64,000 bases of DNA from Heterotrichella gracilis (lineage: Eukaryota > Sar > Xanthophyceae > Tribonematales > Xanthonemataceae), in assembly GCA_032358255.1 (NCBI GenBank), contig JAULBX010000003.1, positions 393,451 through 457,450 on the forward strand. The letters run 5' to 3'. This document shows positions 58,474 to 64,000 of the stretch, one piece after another. Positions within the stretch are counted from its first letter, which is position 1; each line of letters opens with the position of its first letter. A program made the position numbers and the translations under genes. Below the pieces are notes generated by a model that was not told the DNA's origin, made no database searches, and saw only the letters and a program-made list of their open reading frames with translations.

Positions 58474-61400
58474 ATGGCGTCAGTAGGGAGCAAGGAGAAG
58501 GCAAGTCGGCAAGGGACGGAGCCGATGAGCGAGAACCTGAGCGATGCCAGGGAGCAAGGTGGGCTCGCACTGTTCACACCCATTCTCAAAAGAGCAGTCC
58601 ACTCACGTTTTGAACCTAACTGGGCTGTGCGCGACCAGCAGGGAAGTCGAACTTCACAAAGACCGTGCAGTCTGTCAGGCGGTTGTACCTCAACAAGCAC
58701 CGAGCGGTGGCTGCTAAGGAGATGTCAGAGTGCCGGGTGAGAGTGCCATATGCATGCATTGTACCCACACACGAGACAGGCTGCCAGGCACCAAGCCAGC
58801 CCAAAACCACCTGGCACAACAGCTACCTTAAACTGCTCTCCACATCACCCAAACCCACCTCCTGCTTTGGTCACCACCCTTTTTCCTACCCTGCATTCTC
58901 CTCGCCCCCCGCACAACAGGCTCCACATAGTGGGCGTCTTTATGCCTTGTGAGTTTAATCAAACTCCTGCCACCCCTTCCTGCAGGTCCTGATCAATACA
59001 GCGCTGCGGAAGCGTTATGAGTTCCAATCCAAGCTGCCTCGGTGCGACATACCCCGCACCGCCACACAGCTCAGCAGCGCGCCCTCCTCGACCCCAGGCG
59101 ATGGCGATGAAGCAGAGCCAATGGAAGAGGATGATCCTGGGGACATAGCAGGTGGGGTCATGGTCCGCATGAAGTGGCTCAGTCCAAAGGTTGGTCAGAA
59201 ATTTTTTCTGCCCACCGGGGGCGCACCAACCCCCACTGGGATCCACCACCGGGATAGTGGTACTGGTGGTGGTGGTGGTGGTGGTGGTGGTGGTGGCGGT
59301 GGTGGGGGGGATGGGTGAAGGCTTCCCCACCGCAAGGCAATATAAACTCTTCCCATTGCTTTGCCTCCTGGAACCAATGGTCACCCCAAGGTCATATAAA
59401 TTTGACTTACAATCAGTATCGATTGCCTGGTTGAAAAATCCCATGCCAGCATCACCTCCCCAACTGCATCCCACCCTGCCGTGCACCGTGTGCAGGCGCC
59501 GCACGGGGTGGGGGGGCATCGACATCGGCACCACCTGCGGGCCCCGCTGATGGCCGGCCCCCACTTCCCCGGGCCCCCACCCAGCGGCTTGTGGTGGAGA
59601 ACAAGCACACCCTAGAGGGCAAAAAGCGGCTCAAGTCGCATGTGGTGCCCAAGACAGTGCCGGTACGGTCGCATGTGGTGCCCACACCCGCGCCCCGCGC
59701 ATGGGCAGGCTTCGGGGCGCGGGTTAGGGGTTGTTGTGCAGGGCATTCGCGTCGACATATGGGTGTTTATCCTGCATGGCATCCGGGCATGGTCCACATG
59801 GCATCCGGGCAAGGTTTGGGTTCATTGTGTAGGGTTCATGGTTAACGGTGCATGTTCAACCATCTGTGCATGGCGGCAGGGCAGCGCTGCATCTGCATGA
59901 CCTGTGCTCCATGCACATGGCACATGCTGATGACTGCATCCATGTGGCGATTTTGGGGGGGTAAAAATGTGCACAGGGCACAATGTCCATGTGGGTGCTA
60001 CCTGCCGGCATTGCGCACCAATTAGGCGCCACTGTGGAACTGATTGACTTGATGTCCTAAATGCACGGCGGCAGCTGCCAGATGACACCCGCATGGCGCG
60101 AGAGTACTGGTGCATGGCATCGATAATCATGTTGCATGAAGCCTGATGTTGCCCCAAAACCACACAGGGTGCACGGCGTCGCAAATTAATTCATTGGTTG
60201 ACATCACGCGGGTGAGCACATAGGGCCATGCCCCCCGGGTCAGCGTAGAAATTTATTCATATAGAAGTCATATATATATTTCATTTACTTGTATTGGTTT
60301 ATGAATTTATGCGTAATTTTAAACTGTTACTTCATTGTGATGCAGCTGCCCCCCTTCAAGTCGTGGGGCTACCTCATCCGTAACGAGCTGGCACTGGAGG
60401 TGGGCAAGCGGATGTTTTACAGCGACGACAACGGGGAGACAATCCCTGCCAGTGACGACGATGATGAGGAGGTGGTGGCCATTTCAGAGGTGGGGACAGC
60501 GTGGTACATGATTAGGGTACATGCTCCTGGGGGGGGGATTATGCTGATCCCCATTCCAAGGATGCATCCCTATATCAGTGCAACATGGCATGAAGCCTTC
60601 CCCATCACCCAATACAACCACCATCCCTGGCAAAGTCAAGCACCCACATCCGCAATCCACCCCACCTCCCCTCCTCCCCACCTCCCGCACACTCCTCTTC
60701 GCAGCAACTTGCAACGTTAATAGCGCCCCTTTCTCCCCCCACACCGCACACCCACACACCTTCCCTCCCCACCCGCCACAGGGCGAGCCCGCGCTGGATG
60801 GCGTGTACCGCGAGCGCGAGGAGTACCTACTCACCGAGGTGACTCGCGAGCTTGGCAAGGGGCCCGAGGTGCTCGAGTCGCTGGCGCAGCGCCTGGATGT
60901 GCCTGTGGATGCGATTAAGGCCAAGCTGGGGGAGCTTTCGGATCCCCAGCTGTCGCCCACGCACAAGCAGCGGGTGGAGGGAGGGTGCGTGAGGTGGTTG
61001 GGGGATGCGTGGGGTGGTATATTGGGTGGTGGTGGGGGTTTTGGTGTGTGATGTGAAGGGAAGGCCGCGGGCCTTCAGCGAGAGTGGTTATGTGTGGATG
61101 CGGTGAGGTTCAAGCTTGGGGGGCTTTCTGACCCACAGCTGTCGCCCACGCATGAGCAACGGGTGGAGGGAGGGTGCGTGGGGGGTAGGGGGTGGGTTGG
61201 GGTTGACCTGTGGGGGCCCGCTAAGGGGTTGGTGGTGGGTTCATGGGGTGTTGTGGGGAGATGATGCGGTGTGTATATGTTGACAGTGGCCGCCGTCATG
61301 AAATACAACGATGAAATAAAGATAGCAGATTTTGTATTCATTATTCCATGTTATTAATGTCCCTTGCTGGTGGCGCAGGTTCATGCGTGCCCAGGAGGCG

Positions 61401-64000
61401 ATGCACAGCACGTGGTGCAGGAGGTGCACGGCATTCAACTGCCTCACACACAGTACGTGGCCAGCACCCCAAAACCCTAGGCAAAACCCTACCACAAGCC
61501 CTTTGCCAGCTACCTCATATTGTGCAGCCTACTGAACAGATGCTGAATGTCTGGGGCGGCGCAATGCCGGTACATGCATCTGAAGCCCTCCCCTTTCCCT
61601 ACCAACCCCTCTCCTCCCATGTATGCTACCGCTCTGTGAGCTGTCACAAGCAAAGTGCCCTGCGCATCTGAGCTTACCAAGTCATCCAGCCACGGAGAAG
61701 GTTTTGCCTGCTTTCAGCTGACAACCATGTGAATGGTAAACCCTGAACCACCTACGCTCTCCCCTCCCTCTGATTGCCCACCAGGGCGGCGGTCATGTGA
61801 ACATCTAGACGCCTTACTCCCCCTGCTCCCCTGGCTGCGCACGCACCTCCAGGTGGCAGCCACGTGCACGCTAACTGTCTGCAGCTCCCTGAAAACCCCA
61901 GGAACCCTTGGAAACCTCCCCCTGCCTGCTTCCAGGTGGCAGCCATGTGAAACCCCACCGGCGGCCCCTGCCCGCCCAAGGGGAGGAATCAAGCGAGCCC
62001 TGTGGGAGCGCTTGCTACAAGCTGCTGCCGCCTGATGCGCTCCCCCTGCAGGGGACTGACAAGGATGGTGCGGGTAGGTAGCAAGCCCTAATCCGCGAAA
62101 TTTAAACCCTTTGAAGCATTTCCTGCTGGGATCTGATGAGGAATGGATGCAGGGAAATGGCAAATTCTAAATCCAAAACTCTAAACTCTCGAAGCGCACC
62201 CTGCGGGGGTGTGACCAGGGCAGCTGCAGGTAGGGTGGCAAACCCTAAAACCCTTGAGGGCATGCCCTGGAGGGGATCGGGGTAGGGGTAGGTGGAAACC
62301 CTGTGCAAGGGTCGCCTAAGGGCAACGCAAGTCCCTAGCCAGCTGTGTCACTGCCATGTGGCAACCGGCTGTGCATGTACGCCATACACGTCACAATTCC
62401 CCATCAATCACCTGGCCGTACCCCAATAAACCCTACACACCCCGTGAAACCCACGCACAGACATTGGGGCTGCGAACTGGTGGAGGCAACAATGTTTCCC
62501 GTGTCCTGTCACCACACAAAGCCCTGCATAGACCCGCGCAACCCTCCCGCAGGCGCTGCACGTGTGAGTCAAGAGGTGAAGCGCCTGCGCCTGTCCCCGC
62601 CTCGGGATTCTGCGCACCACCTTGAACCCCAAGGGGAGGGGTCCAGGCGACAAACAAGGGGAAGCGAAAGCACGATGAAAGGTATGCAGCAAAAATAATG
62701 GAGTAATTCGAGTGGGAAATACCTGCCAAAACCCAGGCATGGTGCATCCCTGTATTTTATGTACCTTTTTAGGGGAAAGCTTTTCTTAGGACCTATGTCT
62801 TTGTCACAGCGATCCCTAGGGACGAGACACTGTCCCCTGGGGAAACGAGCTTTGGTTCTTATTGGTTTCCTCCATAACTTATGAGTCATACCTTGTCGGA
62901 AATGAGAAAGAAAACTGGCAATGAGCGTTGCAGGTACACCTTGCCTCACTCTGTGTTGATCCCATCATCCATCCTCCAAATCCCCTTCCCTCCCGTTCCC
63001 CCCCATAAAACTTGACAACCGTCTCCCTCCCCCCCGGACCCCGCAGCCACCAGCTCCTCTTTGAGGGACACCATGCTGCACTCGGCGGCGCGGGTGCGGG
63101 TGGCGCGCGGCCCCACCGCCCCCCACCAGTCTCCAGGGGGTGAGGTCACCTCCCCTGAGCAGTGGCACACACCCGCAGGTGCGTGGCGGGGACCATCAAG
63201 ACCCCGGATTTGATTCCGCCAAGGGTTAAAGAGAGTTTAAATTAAGAAATTACTTGTTAACTTGTTATCCTTTATTCCATGATTGCTCGCATGCTGATGG
63301 TACCCCATGCTTGTACTCATTTGAAACGGTCACATGGGCAGGTACATTGTGTAGGCTTGCATTCTGATCGTCATGTAATTACCTGAAGTAGATCATAGTT
63401 GATGTAATGTTTGATTTTATCTTTTTTTTAATCTTATTTAAGGATATCTCTCTGTAGTGGTCCGCAGTTCTGCCCTGGTAACCACCGAATATTCTATTTA
63501 AGAACCCTAGCAAGGCCTCATTACCCCGCCCTGGTGCTCTGCAGGGGAGGACGATGGCAGTGGGTGGGATGATTTTGAAGAGGGGGTATTGGAGCGGGGG
63601 CGGGTGCTGTTCCAAAACAACGCATGCAAGATCGCACGCCTGGTGGGGACACGCACGTGTCAAGAGGTGGGTGGTGGTGGCGGTGGTATGTGGGGGAGGG
63701 GGTAGGGTGGGAACTGGTTGAGGATGATGCATGGAATATCAGGCAGAGTGGCGTGATATGCACCTGCCAAGAGGGGAGTGGTGGTGATGGTGGTGGTGGT
63801 GGTGAAGGCGGTGGTGGAGGAATGCATCAGGAGGTGATCACTTTCTGAGGGTGGAATAGTGACCACTGCTTTAAGGCTGGAATACCCGCCTCAAACCCTA
63901 TCGACAGCTCCCCTACCCCAACCCCACCCCGGTCACACACACCCCTGGCCATGTGGCTGCAACACACCCTCGTCGCCCCCCCCCCCACCCCCCACCCTCC
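58474..64000 (+). CDS. E(z): Enhancer-of-zeste-type H3K27 methyltransferase, 5' part
   Basis: Catalytic subunit of Polycomb repressive complex 2, cut by the window end before the CXC and SET domains. Exons that join in phase: 58474-58558, 58642-58736, 58986-59151, 59496-59662, 60346-60489, 60782-60984 and 61379-61452; then probable exons at about 61786-61850, 62553-62687, 63047-63178 and 63545-63666. The start reads MASVGSKEKASRQGTEPM. Diagnostic features: LPPFKSWGYLIRNE and FYSDDNGETI with an acidic run (DDDDEE), EEYLLTEVTRELG...VDAIKAKLGEL (the SANT1-side region), HSTWCRRCTAFNCLTH followed by SCEHL (the CRRC...C.H and C..HL zinc-binding block), and a SANT2-like exon LERGRVLFQNNACKIARLVG with TRTCQE. 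The order matches plant and animal E(z). One intron holds a dispersed element and another a duplicated exon end. Confidence 0.9.
59200..59495 (+). mobile_element. Dispersed ~300-bp element, copy A, at an E(z) splice acceptor
   Basis: Same element as 16540-16834. It fills most of the intron 59152-59495, and its GTGTGCAG end is the splice acceptor of the next exon. The intron's donor (GCAG/GTGGGG at 59152) lies about 50 bp upstream of the similarity. Contains a (GGT)n tract at about 59262-59300. Confidence 0.75.
61092..61185 (+). repeat. Copy of an E(z) exon end and donor
   Basis: The exon end around 60930-60984 (with TGTCGCCCACGC, CGGGTGGAGGGAGGGTGCGTG) recurs at about 61108-61180, offset 189 bp, including the donor. 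Stops in the intervening sequence prevent read-through to the second donor. Confidence 0.8.

Noticed and set aside
1-64000. Bacterial-style operons, tRNA or rRNA genes
   Set aside because: Genes are intron-rich and widely spaced; no tRNA cloverleaf or rRNA segment was recognised by eye, though a covariance-model scan was not possible.

Overview
The window is eukaryotic nuclear DNA. Every recognisable gene is broken into short exons by GT-AG introns, and phases join correctly across all junctions in the models I could complete. The gene set points to a green alga: a RUNKEL/ULK4-type protein that aligns end to end with the land-plant form, a plastid-type leader on one protein, plant-type interstitial telomere motifs (TTTAGGG/CCCTAAA) and a large Sfi1-repeat (centrin/basal-body) protein. 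A chlorophyte, possibly of a prasinophyte grade, is my inference; the species is not determined.

Layout: (1) 2-2118 (+), 3' part of polyprenol reductase. (2) 3477-13808 (-), RUNKEL/ULK4-like protein in 25 exons (1340 codons), convergent with the first gene. (3) 14709-17312 (-), an unrecognised split coding region holding one copy of a dispersed element. (4) 17408-21156 (+), a 594-residue protein with a plastid-like leader, a hydrophobic stretch and coiled coils. (5) 22285-28441 (+), a fusion of an FGGY sugar kinase with ribulose-phosphate 3-epimerase. (6) 30262-33029 and 34695-38205 (-), tandem SET-domain paralogues about 5.2 kb apart; the first looks damaged. (7) 39029-42491 (+), a 402-residue membrane protein with an EF-hand-like loop. 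(8) 43634-45746 (-), ribonuclease H2 subunit A. (9) 46576-53384 (+), an Sfi1-like repeat protein, divergent from RNase H2A. (10) 54193-57858 (-), GCN5 histone acetyltransferase, head to head with (11) 58474->64000 (+), the 5' half of an Enhancer-of-zeste H3K27 methyltransferase.

Two themes stand out. First, the kinase-epimerase fusion would carry out two consecutive pentose steps, pentulose phosphorylation then Ru5P/Xu5P epimerisation, in one polypeptide; the linker and both domain ends lie in one exon, so it is not an annotation chimera. Second, at least eight exon ends or splice sites have a partly decayed tandem copy 57-240 bp away, and CCCTAAA motifs often sit at the junctions. In one gene the copy keeps an open frame and a second donor exactly 216 bp downstream, which would allow an in-frame 72-codon splice variant.

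Exon coordinates were read by eye from frame, splice consensus and family resemblance; no transcript or database evidence was available.
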